Positions 43,682 to 53,118 of a DNA stretch of 64,000 nucleotides are shown here, piece by piece. Origin of the DNA: Treponema sp. Lineage in GTDB: Bacteria > Spirochaetota > Spirochaetia > Treponematales > Breznakiellaceae. Location of the stretch: NCBI GenBank assembly GCA_031267675.1, contig JAIRYT010000020.1, positions 1 to 64,000 of the forward strand, given 5' to 3'. Numbering within the stretch: the first letter of the stretch is position 1; each line of letters opens with the position of its first letter. The notes beneath the pieces are model-generated. The model was not told where the DNA came from. It worked only from the letters and a program-made list of their open reading frames with translations, and did not search any database. A program made the position numbers and the translations under genes.

Positions 43682-44760
43682 GTAAAGAAAATAAAGTTCC
43701 CCGGCCGTTCAGAATGCTCTTTGGCGTACTTAGCAGTCTGATCGCCGTATTTTTATTTTTGGCGGCGGTGTGCGCCGGACTTGCCATATTTTTGAACAAG
43801 GCCCCTCCGGCCCCGGCGGCAGGGCTTTCCGCGAACGGCATTACGCTTGACGATTCCGGTTCCGCGTTAATCATTATCGGCGAAGGAGAAAGTTCCTACG
43901 CGGTAGGAATACGGCTGGAACAGGCGGGCCTTATTAAAACGCGCCTTTTTTGGAATTTGATTTCGCGCTTTGAAAAGGATTTTATCAAAGCGGGAAGTTA
44001 CCGCATTCAGCTGCCCGCTTCGCAGAGCGAGATTCGCGCGGCGCTGGTGGAAGGCAGGCAGATTCTTTTACGGGTGACAATTCCCGAAGGCGTAACCCTT
44101 AAAAAAACGGCGTCCATAATGGAAGAGGCCGGCGTCTGTTCCGCCGCCGGTTTTTTGGCGGCGGCGCGGGACGGGGAAATCATCGCCTCTTACGGTATTC
44201 CCAACGAAACTATGGAAGGCTACCTGTACCCCGAAACCTACTTTTTCCCCGCCGCCTATCCCGCCGAACGGGCGGTCCGTACCATGGCCGACACCTTTTT
44301 TAGCCGCGTCGGGGAAATCGCCCCCGAATCGGCGGACATGAGCGCGGAGGAATTAAACAGCTATATTATTCTTGCCTCGATAGTGGAACGGGAATACCGC
44401 GTCGCCGATGAAGCGGCGATAATGTCGGGGGTTTTTCATAACCGTATGAATATCAATATGCCCCTTCAGTCCTGCGCGACCGTGGAGTACATCATTACCG
44501 AAATTCAGGGGAAACCCCACCCGCGCCAGCTTTTTAACAGCGATATTGAGCAGATAGATCCCTACAATACCTATGTAATTAACGGACTGCCGCCGGGGCC
44601 CATTTCGCTTCCCGGAAAAACAGCCCTGGACGCGGCGTTTCATCCCGCGCAAACGGACTACCTGTACTTTCGCCTGGTCGACGAAAGCGCGGGCAGGCAC
44701 TATTTTTCCAAAACCCTTGACGCGCATATCAGAGCCGGGGCCCTTTTTGTAAAAGGCTGA
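43678..44760 (+). CDS. mltG: endolytic murein transglycosylase MltG (YceG-like)
   Basis: MltG cuts nascent glycan strands at the inner membrane. The 360-residue protein has one N-terminal transmembrane helix (LIAVFLFLAAVCAGLAIFL), a LysM-like region (IIGEGESSYAVGIRLEQAG), and the catalytic domain with IILASIVEREYR (Glu), VFHNRMNINMPLQSCATVEY and NTYVINGLPPGPISLPG. GTG start overlapping the small upstream gene. dnaG begins 1 nt after its stop. Confidence 0.94.
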   Translation: MSKENKVPRPFRMLFGVLSSLIAVFLFLAAVCAGLAIFLNKAPPAPAAGLSANGITLDDSGSALIIIGEGESSYAVGIRLEQAGLIKTRLFWNLISRFEKDFIKAGSYRIQLPASQSEIRAALVEGRQILLRVTIPEGVTLKKTASIMEEAGVCSAAGFLAAARDGEIIASYGIPNETMEGYLYPETYFFPAAYPAERAVRTMADTFFSRVGEIAPESADMSAEELNSYIILASIVEREYRVADEAAIMSGVFHNRMNINMPLQSCATVEYIITEIQGKPHPRQLFNSDIEQIDPYNTYVINGLPPGPISLPGKTALDAAFHPAQTDYLYFRLVDESAGRHYFSKTLDAHIRAGALFVKG

Positions 44761-44761
44761 C

Positions 44762-46531
44762 ATGGCTCGTCTTACCGAGGCATGCAAACAGGCGGTGCTG
44801 GAAAGTATCGACGCGCTGGCAGTGGCGGGCGACTACCTGCGGCTGGAAAAAAAAAGCGGCCGTTACTGGGGCCTCTGTCCCTTTCACCACGAAAAAACCC
44901 CTTCCTTTACCGTTAACGCCGAGCGCGGCAGCTACTATTGTTTTGGCTGCCACAAGGGCGGGAGCATCATAAGCTTTTACATGGAGATGGAAAAACAAAG
45001 CTTTGGCGAAGCGCTGGAGGCGATGGCGAAGCGTTTTGGGGTGCCGGTGGTGTATGAATCGGGGGCCCCGTCGCACGAGGACAAACGCGGCGATGAATAC
45101 GCGGAACTGTACAGCCGTATCGCCGGTACATTTTATCATTTTTTGATTGACAAACCTGACGGATTAAACGCGAAGCAGTATATTCTGTCCAGGGGAATTT
45201 CGCTCGAGTCTGTTACCCGTTTTCAGCTGGGCTACGCGCCGAGGGATCGTTCGTGGCTTTACCGTTTTCTTGGTTCCAAGGGCGGGTTCTCCCATTCCTT
45301 TTTGGCCGAATCGGGGCTCTTTTTGCCAAAGTCGCCGCAGACGGCCTTTCTGGGTAACCGGCTTATTTTTCCGATTCGGGACCGGAACGGCCGGACAGTG
45401 GCCTTTGGCGGACGCCTGCTGGAAGGCGAGGGCCCCAAATACCTTAACTCGCCGGAATCGGCCCTTTTTAAAAAGGGCCGTACGCTTTACGCGCTTGATT
45501 TGGCGCTTCCGGCGATACGAAGTGAAAAAGCGGTATACCTTGCCGAAGGGTACCTTGACGTGATCGCGCTTCACCAGGGGGGGATTTGCAACGCGGTGGC
45601 GCCCCTGGGCACCGCGTTTACCGACGAGCAGGCAAAACTGCTGCGCCGCTGGGCGGATCGCCTTAACCTGCTCTTTGACAATGACGAGGCCGGCAAAAAA
45701 GCGGCGCTCAAGGCTGTTTTGACCGCGCGAAAGGCGGGTCTTGAATGCCATATCGTCGATATTGGCGCTTATTTTAAGGGAGAAGCGCGAATTCCCAAAG
45801 ATCCTGCGGAAATCCTTCAAAATTTCGGCGCGGAGGCATTGCAACAAAGTGTAAAATATACTATAAACGATCTGGAGTATGTCATTTCACGCGGCAGACT
45901 TCTGCAAAATACGTCCCAGCAGGTGGCTTTTTTGTTTCCCTTCCTTGATGTTTTGGATTCGGAGGTAACAAAGGATGTCTGGGTGGGCGTTATTGCCGAC
46001 GCGTTCCGCGTGGAGCGAAGGGCGGTCCGGGCGGATTATGAGGCCGCCGCGAAAACGTTTGAGGCTCCTCCCGCAGGCGTTGCGGCGCTTCGTTCCAACG
46101 AGGAACTGTTCCTTATGGCGATGCTGTGCTGTCATCCCGGTTTTTTCCGCAGGGTACGGTCCTGTATCGCGCTGGAGGATATCGGGGATTCCCGCGCGCG
46201 GGAGTTATATATTGTCCTTGAAGAATGGTTCAGGGGCGGCAATAACGAACATGTTGAAACATGGGAGCTGATGCGCAGGATCGATGACGATGTTTTGCGC
46301 GATTATGTGATGCGTCAGGAAGCTTCCGGCGTGTTTGACAAGGGCGGGCAAATGCTGGAAGACGGCATTAAGCGCGTCAAACGAAATGTTCTGGAACGGA
46401 GGATGGAGGAGATAGTACGTCTGTTGCGTGATCCTTCGCTTGAATATTCAAGGCAGGAGGACTTGCTTGCCGAAAAACTACATATTGATACGGAACTAAA
46501 GGATTTATTTGAACTTTCTGCAGCGCATTAA
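44762..46531 (+). CDS. dnaG: DNA primase DnaG
   Basis: DnaG makes RNA primers for replication. The 589-residue protein shows the CHC2 zinc finger (Cys39, His42, Cys60, Cys63), the RNA polymerase domain with [33 protein letters not shown] (TOPRIM Glu/Asp) and [11 protein letters not shown], and a C-terminal DnaB-binding helical region. It is in an mltG-dnaG-rpoD series typical of the macromolecular synthesis operon. Confidence 0.96.
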   Translation: MARLTEACKQAVLESIDALAVAGDYLRLEKKSGRYWGLCPFHHEKTPSFTVNAERGSYYCFGCHKGGSIISFYMEMEKQSFGEALEAMAKRFGVPVVYESGAPSHEDKRGDEYAELYSRIAGTFYHFLIDKPDGLNAKQYILSRGISLESVTRFQLGYAPRDRSWLYRFLGSKGGFSHSFLAESGLFLPKSPQTAFLGNRLIFPIRDRNGRTVAFGGRLLEGEGPKYLNSPESALFKKGRTLYALDLALPAIRSEKAVYLAEGYLDVIALHQGGICNAVAPLGTAFTDEQAKLLRRWADRLNLLFDNDEAGKKAALKAVLTARKAGLECHIVDIGAYFKGEARIPKDPAEILQNFGAEALQQSVKYTINDLEYVISRGRLLQNTSQQVAFLFPFLDVLDSEVTKDVWVGVIADAFRVERRAVRADYEAAAKTFEAPPAGVAALRSNEELFLMAMLCCHPGFFRRVRSCIALEDIGDSRARELYIVLEEWFRGGNNEHVETWELMRRIDDDVLRDYVMRQEASGVFDKGGQMLEDGIKRVKRNVLERRMEEIVRLLRDPSLEYSRQEDLLAEKLHIDTELKDLFELSAAH

Positions 46532-46544
46532 AAGGAAACTGTGG

Positions 46545-48548
46545 ATGACTGCCAGGGATGTCTCCATACAAACGCAAGAGTCTCCGGCCCTTGCTCCAAC
46601 TGAAAACTCTGATCTCCCAACGAACCGGGACGCGGGTCAAATTCCGGTTATTCCGGGGCTGGTTCCGGTTCCAGTTCCACTTCCGGTTATTCCGGTTCAG
46701 GTCCCAGCTGTTCCGGCAAGCACGACCGAACCCCGGACCGGCGAAAAGCCGGCAAAGACCAAAACGGTAAAACACCGGGGAAAGAAGTATTTACAGGATG
46801 TTTCATCGCAGGCCGGCGATCCCAACGCGGACATCTCCCAGGATCCTACGGTCCTAAAACTGATTGAGTACGGAAAACAAAAAAAATCGCTTTCGTATGA
46901 CGAGCTTTCGGACTTTTTACCCGAGCATATTACCAATACCGACAAGATTGAACAGGTGCTGGCGATGCTCGAGGCGAATAACGTGCAGCTTATCGAAGAA
47001 GACACCCTGGACGAAGAAGAGCCCCGCAAAAATGAAAACGACAAAAAGCGCCTGGTCTATAACGAAAAGGAATCTTCCGTCGACGACCCGATACGGCTCT
47101 ATCTAAGGGAAATCGGCAAGGAAAGCCTTTTAACCGCCATGCAGGAAGTGGAACTTTCCAAGCTTATGGAAGAGGGCGAAAATATTATCAAAACCGTGAT
47201 CAAAAAATCGGGCATGATCATTCCCGAATTTTATCACATTGCCCAAAGGGCTTTTTCAAAAAAAGACCCCCGCGAGCTTTCGCTTTCAAAAAAAGAAATA
47301 ACCGAGTTTATGACCGAGCGCCGCCGCCTTAATCAGTTTTACAAGGAAACCCTGCGTCTGGTCGGCGCGGATCTTCGCAGCTATATCGAGATAAAACGCA
47401 GGGTTATCGCCAAGGGCGGCGACATTTACGAAGACCAGGAAATTGCCGCGCTGCGCCGTAAAGTGCTGGAAGTCGTTGAAAACGTCGAAATTCATCCCGA
47501 AGAAATAAGCGGCTTTTCCGAAAAATTTGTACAGGCCGCCAAAAAAATCAAGCGCTACAAAAAAGAACAGGAACGTATCGAAAAGCGCCTTAAGGTCGGA
47601 TCGCTCAAGGAATTACGCGCGCTGGGCCGGGCCCTTACGATTAGGGCGGACCGCGAGGCGCTGGAAGAAGATCTTGGCCTTTCATCGGACGAAATAAAGG
47701 AACTGATACGGCATATTCAGGTAACCGAAAAAAAACTGCGCCAGATGGAATCTGAATTTGAAGAAACCATCGAAAACATCAATCTGATGGCCAAAGAGAT
47801 TAACCGCGGCCGCATTATGATGAAAAACGCCAAGGACCGTCTGATCAAGGCCAATCTGCGGCTTGTTGTTTCAATCGCGAAAAAATATACAAACCGCGGG
47901 CTTCATTTTTTTGATCTTGTCCAGGAGGGGAACATCGGCCTTATAAAGGCGGTTGAAAAGTTTGAATACCGCAAGGGCTACAAATTTTCCACCTATGCCA
48001 CCTGGTGGATACGGCAGGCGATAACCCGGTCCATTTCGGATCAGGCGCGGACAATACGTGTTCCGGTACACATGATCGAACAAATTAACAAAGTGGTGCG
48101 CGAAGGCCGGCAGCTTATGCAGGTTCTGGGCCGCGAGCCGACCGATGAAGAAATCGCCGAACGGCTGGGCTGGACGGCGATACGGGTAAAATCGGTAAAA
48201 AATGTCGCCCGCGAACCAATCAGCCTTGAAACGCCGATAGGCGAGGAAGAAGACTCCCTTTTGGGCGATTTTATCGAAGACAAAGATGTTGAAAATCCCG
48301 CCAACCAGACGGCGTTTACCCTGCTCCAGGAACAGTTAAGCGGAGTGCTTTCCACGCTGCCCGCCCGTGAGCAGGAAGTGTTAAAAATGCGCTTTGGCCT
48401 TGACGACGGGTATTCGCTTACCCTTGAAGAAGTAGGGCTTTACTTTAATGTAACCCGCGAGCGGATACGTCAGATCGAAGCCAAAGCGCTGCGCCGCCTG
48501 CGGCATCCCAAACGAAGCCGAAAGCTTAAAGATTATCTGGATCATTAG
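46545..48548 (+). CDS. rpoD: primary RNA polymerase sigma factor RpoD (sigma70)
   Basis: The start at 46545 (667 residues) has AAGGAAA about 8 nt upstream and is preferred to TTG at 46509, which overlaps dnaG. A disordered N-terminus with a Pro-Val-rich stretch (residues 33-58, encoded by TTCCGGTT-like repeats) precedes region 1.1. Regions 1.2-2.4 are complete ([20 protein letters not shown]) and 3 and 4 follow ([19 protein letters not shown]). It directs most promoters in this window. Confidence 0.96.
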   Translation: MTARDVSIQTQESPALAPTENSDLPTNRDAGQIPVIPGLVPVPVPLPVIPVQVPAVPASTTEPRTGEKPAKTKTVKHRGKKYLQDVSSQAGDPNADISQDPTVLKLIEYGKQKKSLSYDELSDFLPEHITNTDKIEQVLAMLEANNVQLIEEDTLDEEEPRKNENDKKRLVYNEKESSVDDPIRLYLREIGKESLLTAMQEVELSKLMEEGENIIKTVIKKSGMIIPEFYHIAQRAFSKKDPRELSLSKKEITEFMTERRRLNQFYKETLRLVGADLRSYIEIKRRVIAKGGDIYEDQEIAALRRKVLEVVENVEIHPEEISGFSEKFVQAAKKIKRYKKEQERIEKRLKVGSLKELRALGRALTIRADREALEEDLGLSSDEIKELIRHIQVTEKKLRQMESEFEETIENINLMAKEINRGRIMMKNAKDRLIKANLRLVVSIAKKYTNRGLHFFDLVQEGNIGLIKAVEKFEYRKGYKFSTYATWWIRQAITRSISDQARTIRVPVHMIEQINKVVREGRQLMQVLGREPTDEEIAERLGWTAIRVKSVKNVAREPISLETPIGEEEDSLLGDFIEDKDVENPANQTAFTLLQEQLSGVLSTLPAREQEVLKMRFGLDDGYSLTLEEVGLYFNVTRERIRQIEAKALRRLRHPKRSRKLKDYLDH

Positions 48549-48571
48549 TACGGTTTACAGGAGAATACCTT

Positions 48572-49408
48572 ATGGAAGACACATTTGAAAAACTAAAGAG
48601 TTTACAGGAGATACTTTCCAACCGCATACAGCTGGAACACGAAGTAGAGGATGCGCCAAAAATTCTGGTTACCCAGGAAGAACTGCTGGCGCGCCTAAAA
48701 AAATCGTTCATTGACAAAAATGTGGATTATGAAAAATCGCGCGCCGCGGAAGTGGAATACCGCAACCTTCTTTCCGAGGCGGAATCGCAGCGCGAAAAGT
48801 CAGAAAAAAACATGGATGCGGTGAGCACCCAGCGGGAATATGAGGCGCTGGACAAGGAAATCCGCGACGCCTCTGATCGCGAGCAGCAGTACCGCAAGGA
48901 ACTCCAGCGCGAGGAACGTTCGCTTTTTGAACTGGACGAACAGATCAAACAGAGTACGGCCCTGATAGAAGCGCAGGAAGCCGAACTGGAAGAACGTAAA
49001 AAGCGGATCGAAGCGGAAGTTTCTGAAACACAGGAACGTATCGCCGGACTGTCCAAAGAAGAGGCGGCGCTGATCCCCGGACTGGATCCGGAAGTGCTTT
49101 TTAAATTCGAACGCATCATCCGCAATAAGATGGGCAAGGGTATTGTCGCGATTAAAAGCGGGGTATGTATGGGCTGCCATATGGTGCTTCCCGTGCAGTT
49201 TGCCAATACGGTGCGCCAGGGCGAAGAAATCGTGTTTTGCCCCTACTGTTCCCGCATTCTCTATTACGAAGAATCCGGCGAAGACGAAGAAACCTATTTT
49301 AACGGCGAAGATTCGGGCAGCCTTTCCGATCTGGACGATATGGACGAAGAAGATTACGATGAAGGCGAAGACGAAGAAGAAAAAGCCGGGAACGACTTTG
49401 AGGAATAG
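48572..49408 (+). CDS. coiled-coil protein with C4-type zinc ribbon (DUF164 family)
   Basis: The 278-residue protein has a long coiled coil (about residues 1-180), then a zinc ribbon with CMGCHM and CPYCSRIL pairs, and a highly acidic tail. This is the spirochaete-type version of the zinc-ribbon family related to CT398/CdsZ of Chlamydia, reported to bind type III secretion or sigma54-related partners. The role here is not known. AGGAG precedes ATG, 23 nt after rpoD. Confidence 0.82.
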   Translation: MEDTFEKLKSLQEILSNRIQLEHEVEDAPKILVTQEELLARLKKSFIDKNVDYEKSRAAEVEYRNLLSEAESQREKSEKNMDAVSTQREYEALDKEIRDASDREQQYRKELQREERSLFELDEQIKQSTALIEAQEAELEERKKRIEAEVSETQERIAGLSKEEAALIPGLDPEVLFKFERIIRNKMGKGIVAIKSGVCMGCHMVLPVQFANTVRQGEEIVFCPYCSRILYYEESGEDEETYFNGEDSGSLSDLDDMDEEDYDEGEDEEEKAGNDFEE

Positions 49409-49437
49409 ATTTATAACTATGTTACGAGACTTAAGAA

Positions 49438-49506
49438 ATTTGACCACGAACTTTTTGTCAGAAATTCCAGATTTATTCGTGATGTTGGTGTAGTTCGTGG
49501 TGAATT
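49438..49506. repeat. dispersed ACGAACTTTTTG...TTCGTGGT repeat, copy B
   Basis: It is the close relative of copy A at 7257-7343. It lies between the zinc-ribbon gene and rnpB, and with an inverted partner on the far side of rnpB (50009-50064) it frames the RNA gene. Confidence 0.7.
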
Positions 49507-49563
49507 TCCAGAGCCTTGTGTAAGGAGAGTTATGATGCCTAGATACGGAACAGAGTAGCTTAC

Positions 49564-49957
49564 AGGCGGTGAATGAAGCAGCCGCGGCATGAACATGCCG
49601 AGGAAAGTCCGGACTCCACAGGGAACGATGCCGGGTAACGCCCGGGGGTTTTGGGGCCCAAGCCCCAAAATTACGGAAAGTGCAACAGAAAGAATACCGT
49701 CCGGCCGCAAGGCCGGATAAGGGTGAAACGGCGGGGTAAGAGCCCACCTTGGCGGCGGTAACGCCGCCTGAACGGCAAACCCCATCGGGAGCAAGGCCAA
49801 ACAGCGCCGTCGGACGTAATGTCCCGCAAGTACCCGCTTGAGGCGCGGGTAGGCCGCTTGAGACGGATGGCGACATCCGCCCCAGATAGATGGCTGCTTT
49901 TGTCCAGGCCGCAGGGCAGGGGCAAAGACAAAATCCGGCTTATGATTTCACCGCCTT
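49564..49957 (+). ncRNA. rnpB: RNase P RNA (rnpB)
   Basis: Class A RNase P RNA, the catalytic RNA that cuts 5' leaders from tRNA precursors. Hallmarks in order: P1 arm AGGCGGTGAA, GAGGAAAGTCCGGACTCC, ACAGAAA, GTAAGAGCCCACC, GCAAGGCC, AGATAGATGGCTGC, ACAAAATCCGGCTTA, and the closing P1 arm TTCACCGCCT followed by a T-run that ends transcription. About 394 nt. Promoter upstream is not clear (TTGTGT-N18-TAGATA is possible). Confidence 0.95.
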
Positions 49958-50008
49958 TTTTTATGATAATTACGTACCTTGCGCAGGGCTTTTGAAATGA
50001 AAAGGGAA

Positions 50009-50064
50009 TTTACCACGAACCACGCAAACATTACGAACCGCAAACATTACGGATGGTGGAATTT
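50009..50064. repeat. diverged inverted relative of the ACCACGAA repeat
   Basis: GAATTTACCACGAACCACGC and CATTACGAACCGC resemble, in the reverse sense, the ends of copies A and B. Only part of the unit is seen. It lies 52 nt after rnpB. Confidence 0.5.
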
Positions 50065-50077
50065 TTGACAAAGCGGG

Positions 50078-50248
50078 GGTCCGCGAATTACGCTAATTAA
50101 CGCGAATGGAGAAAGGAAGAAAGAATTATTCGCGGACATTCGCGTCATTCGCGGAAAAAAAAGAACAGGGTCCGCGAATTACACTAATTAACGCGAATGA
50201 ATGAAAGAAAGAGAGAACTATTCGCGGACATTCGCGTAATTCGCGGAC
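50078..50248. repeat. two tandem units of a CGCGAATT-type palindromic repeat
   Basis: Unit 1 (50078-50154) and unit 2 (50169-50248) each start GGTCCGCGAATTAC and end in CATTCGCGTNATTCGCGG. Within a unit the left and right arms (27 nt) are inverted repeats with about 22 of 27 matches, and each arm is a triple of a 9-base CGCGAATTA-like motif. A purine-rich link (AAAGGAAGAAAG) sits between arms. With the preceding repeat this accounts for the 327-nt interval between rnpB and cdd; no gene is seen. Confidence 0.8.
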
Positions 50249-50284
50249 AAAAACAGTATACTCTCCGGCAATGGATTATATTTT

Positions 50285-50689
50285 TTACGGGTCGTTAAAA
50301 AAATCGTGCAGCGAGTCGTAGGGGTACAGAATTCCCAGCGTTGTTGAAACCTGCTCCGGGCCGGCGCCGGCAAAAAACACGGGCGCTTCGGGCGGCATAA
50401 ATTCGCTGAGTACCTGGCGGCACGCTCCGCAGGGTCCTACCGGCGAGGCCGAATCCGGCGTCGCGATGGCCAACGCGGTAAACGAGCGTTTGCCGTCGCT
50501 TACCGCGCGTACCACGGCGCTTCGTTCGGCGCAGATGGTAAGGCCGTACGAGCGGTTTTCCACATTACAGCCGGTGTATACGGCGCCGTCAGACGACAAA
50601 AGCGCCGCACCGACCCGAAACCGGGAATAGGGAGCGTACGCGGCTTCTGCGGCTTTTTGGGCGGCGGCAAAAAGAGCGTTCATATCCAT
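50285..50689 (-). CDS. cdd: cytidine deaminase
   Basis: Cdd turns cytidine and deoxycytidine into uridine forms. The 134-residue product from ATG 50689 has the substrate motif AYAPYSRFRVGAAL, GCNVENRSYGLTICAERSAV (Cys-Ala-Glu) and PCGACRQVL for zinc. A longer form from 50740 exists but only adds an unrelated tail. It diverges from the 50768 gene, and pseudouridine salvage genes lie nearby. Confidence 0.94.
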   Translation of the reverse strand: MDMNALFAAAQKAAEAAYAPYSRFRVGAALLSSDGAVYTGCNVENRSYGLTICAERSAVVRAVSDGKRSFTALAIATPDSASPVGPCGACRQVLSEFMPPEAPVFFAGAGPEQVSTTLGILYPYDSLHDFFNDP

Positions 50690-50733
50690 AGTTTCTACAG
50701 TATACAGCGCGGACGCCGTAAATGCCAGATTCT

Positions 50734-50762
50734 TTGACATCCCTCGTATATTTTGTTATGAT
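50734..50762 (+). promoter_or_regulatory. strong promoter abutting the 50768 gene
   Basis: TTGACA (50734-50739) and TATGAT (50757-50762) are 17 nt apart, and only 5 nt separate the -10 from ATG at 50768. Transcription should begin at the start codon. Confidence 0.8.
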
Positions 50763-50767
50763 AAGGT

Positions 50768-51166
50768 ATGTTTTGGATTTTTGACACATTAATCAGGGAT
50801 TTTTTGGGGAAATACGGTCGAATCGCGCTTGATTTTTGCCTTGAAAACAGTCTGGTCATCGGCCTGGTGGTAATCGGCTACGGTTATCTGCTTATCAGGG
50901 CCCAAAATAATCTGGAAAAAGTTGTTAAAAAAGCCCGCGAATTGGCCGGTCCGGTCCTTTTTGAGGCGGAAAAACCGGCGGCGCTTATCGCGCTAAAGGG
51001 CGATGATTTTTGGGACACCATACGGGCGGAATCGGCCTTTCCCTTTGTCGCCCACCCGACGACGCTTCTCTTGCGCCGTCCAAGCGCGCCTGTTCTTAAA
51101 AGGCTGCTTGAACGTTCCATTCTTTATGAACAAAAAAACAAATTCTTTGGAAAAAAGAAAAAATGA
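50768..51166 (+). CDS. small membrane-anchored protein, first gene of the psuK-psuG unit
   Basis: The 132-residue protein has one hydrophobic helix at about residues 27-46 (NSLVIGLVVIGYGYLLIRAQ) and a basic C-terminus (KNKFFGKKKK). It is not recognised. It is 17 nt before psuK and shares its promoter. Function unknown. Confidence 0.65.
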   Translation: MFWIFDTLIRDFLGKYGRIALDFCLENSLVIGLVVIGYGYLLIRAQNNLEKVVKKARELAGPVLFEAEKPAALIALKGDDFWDTIRAESAFPFVAHPTTLLLRRPSAPVLKRLLERSILYEQKNKFFGKKKK

Positions 51167-51183
51167 AATCGCGATAAGCAACC

Positions 51184-52173
51184 ATGAAACAGATTACCGT
51201 CATCGGCGCAGCCAATATTGATATCTCGGGCTTTTCTGCCAAACCGATTAACATGGCCGATTCAAACCCCGGTCATATCGAATATTTTCCGGGCGGCGTC
51301 GGCCGCAACATTGCCGAAAACCTGCTGCGGATCGGCGCGGCTGTACGCCTTGTCTCTGTTATCGGCGACGATCCCTTTGGCCGGCTGCTGGTAAGCCACA
51401 GCCGCGAAATCGGGCTTGATATCAGCGGCAGCAAGTTTCTTTCAAACACCGATTCGTCGGTATACATCGCGTTGATGAACAACACGGGCGAGATGGCGCT
51501 GGCGCTTTCTGATATGAGCGTGCTGGAGCGGCTTACACCCGGCGATATTGAAGAACGCGCCGCCCTTGTAGAAGACAGCGACGCCGTCGTACTTGATGCG
51601 GGGCTTTCGCCGGAAACACTGCGTTTTATTCCAGAGCGCTTTAGCGGCAAAATCATTTATCTTGATCCGGTTTCTTCGCGCAAGGCGGAAAAGGTCCGCT
51701 GTTCAATCGGCGCGTTTCACACCCTTAAATTAAACCGCATGGAAGCGTCTTCCCTGTCGGGAATTGAACTGCCGGCTCCGGCTGTTAATCCGGTGATAAC
51801 GCTTGGCAAAGACGAAAGCGCGGTATGGACCGGAGACGAATCGCTGCACCGGGGGCTTGAAACAGCCGGCGCCCATTTTTTGCGGCAGGGGTCAAAGCGG
51901 GTTTTTATTACGCTGGGCAGGGCCGGCGTTTACTACCGGGGAACCGATGACGAATTCCTCGCGCCGGTTACGCCGGTTACGCCGCGTAATACGACGGGCG
52001 GCGGAGACGCGTTTATGGCGGGAATCGTTTATGGCACGCAGCTGGGCATGAGCAGCCGCCGCATCGTTTCCTTTGCCGCCGCAATGGGGTCCATCACCAT
52101 ACAAAGCAAAATGACGGTTTCGCCTGAAATGACTATTGACAAGGTACGCCGTATTTGTCCGGAGGAAAAATGA
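51184..52173 (+). CDS. psuK: pseudouridine kinase-like PfkB-family kinase
   Basis: The 329-residue protein has PfkB signatures: [31 protein letters not shown] and the catalytic [14 protein letters not shown]. It overlaps psuG (ATGA), and the PsuK-PsuG pair is the known route that phosphorylates pseudouridine and then splits it to uracil and ribose 5-phosphate. The kinase assignment follows from this link. Confidence 0.88.
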   Translation: MKQITVIGAANIDISGFSAKPINMADSNPGHIEYFPGGVGRNIAENLLRIGAAVRLVSVIGDDPFGRLLVSHSREIGLDISGSKFLSNTDSSVYIALMNNTGEMALALSDMSVLERLTPGDIEERAALVEDSDAVVLDAGLSPETLRFIPERFSGKIIYLDPVSSRKAEKVRCSIGAFHTLKLNRMEASSLSGIELPAPAVNPVITLGKDESAVWTGDESLHRGLETAGAHFLRQGSKRVFITLGRAGVYYRGTDDEFLAPVTPVTPRNTTGGGDAFMAGIVYGTQLGMSSRRIVSFAAAMGSITIQSKMTVSPEMTIDKVRRICPEEK

Positions 52174-53087
52174 AACCGCAAAATTACCGTGAATACCTTG
52201 AATATTCACCCGAAGTAAAAACAGCTCTGGACAGGGGAGGCGCGGTTGTCGCCCTTGAAACCACAATTATCTCGCACGGCTTTAATTATCCCGAAAATCT
52301 TGAGTGCGCCCGCGAATGCGAGCGGATTATCCGCGCGGAAGGAGCTGCGCCCGCGACAATAGGAATCGTAAACGGCAAAATTAAAATCGGCCTTGGCGGC
52401 GGGGAAATAGAGCATTTTGCCAAAAACCCGGATATTCCCAAATGCAGCCGCCGGGACGCCGCCGTTATTATCGCGCGCGGTTTGAACGGCGCGACCACCG
52501 TTGCCGCTACGATGCTTTTTGCGGAAATGGCGGGAATTCGCTTTTTTGCCACCGGCGGCATTGGCGGCGTTCACCGGGGGGCCCGGGAATCATTTGACAT
52601 TTCCGCCGATCTGGAAGAACTTGCCCGGACCAATGTGGCGGTTGTCTGCGCCGGCGCAAAATCAATCCTTGACATTCCGCTGACGCTGGAATATCTGGAA
52701 ACCGTGGGTGTTGCCGTTCTGGGTTACGGGACGGATGTCTTTCCCGCTTTTTACCTGCGGGATTCCGGCTGCAAGACCGATTACCGCGTCGATACGCCGT
52801 TTGAGGCCGCAAAACTGTTTGCGACAAAAGAAGCGCTCGGCTTAAAGGGAGGCATGCTGATTGTCAATCCCATTCCTCCCGGTGACGAACTGGACGCCGA
52901 TTTTATTAACGAAAAAATTAACGCGGCGCTTGCCAAGGCAAAAGAGCTGGGGATTCGCGGAAAAGCGGCGACGCCGTTTCTTTTGGCCGAACTCCATAAA
53001 AGCACCGGGGGAAAAAGCGTCGCGGCAAATAAAGCGCTGGTGTTTAACAACGCCCGCGTCGCCGCCCGTATAGCTCAAGCGACCTAA
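52170..53087 (+). CDS. psuG: pseudouridine-5'-phosphate glycosidase
   Basis: PsuG cleaves the C-C glycosidic bond of pseudouridine 5'-phosphate. The start at 52170 (305 residues) is chosen for its GGAGG and ATGA overlap with psuK. Family motifs: [53 protein letters not shown] then GIGGVHRG, and [11 protein letters not shown]-type loop ([17 protein letters not shown]). The final codons overlap a short repeat at 53081. Confidence 0.93.
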   Translation: MKPQNYREYLEYSPEVKTALDRGGAVVALETTIISHGFNYPENLECARECERIIRAEGAAPATIGIVNGKIKIGLGGGEIEHFAKNPDIPKCSRRDAAVIIARGLNGATTVAATMLFAEMAGIRFFATGGIGGVHRGARESFDISADLEELARTNVAVVCAGAKSILDIPLTLEYLETVGVAVLGYGTDVFPAFYLRDSGCKTDYRVDTPFEAAKLFATKEALGLKGGMLIVNPIPPGDELDADFINEKINAALAKAKELGIRGKAATPFLLAELHKSTGGKSVAANKALVFNNARVAARIAQAT

Positions 53088-53118
53088 CGGTCAATCCTCA
53101 ATCCTCAATCTGGCTTGC
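53081..53118. repeat. GGATTGACCGTTAGGTC...AAATTCGCAAGC repeat across two gene ends
   Basis: Read on the minus strand it contains ACAAATTCGCAAGC, GATTGAGGATTGAGGATTGACC and GTTAGGTC, matching the order of blocks in the copies at 21.9-22.1 kb. It covers the last codons of psuG on the plus strand and of hemW on the minus strand. Confidence 0.7.

Noticed and set aside
46509-46544. TTG start for rpoD overlapping dnaG
   Set aside because: ATG at 46545 has the better ribosome site and leaves a normal 13-nt gap.
48800-49876. Long minus-strand open frame across the zinc-ribbon gene and rnpB
   Set aside because: It is antisense to a clear coiled-coil/zinc-ribbon protein and to RNase P RNA, and its translation has no domain or good start.
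50078-50248. CRISPR array
   Set aside because: Only two long units, each palindromic, without short repeats and regular unique spacers.
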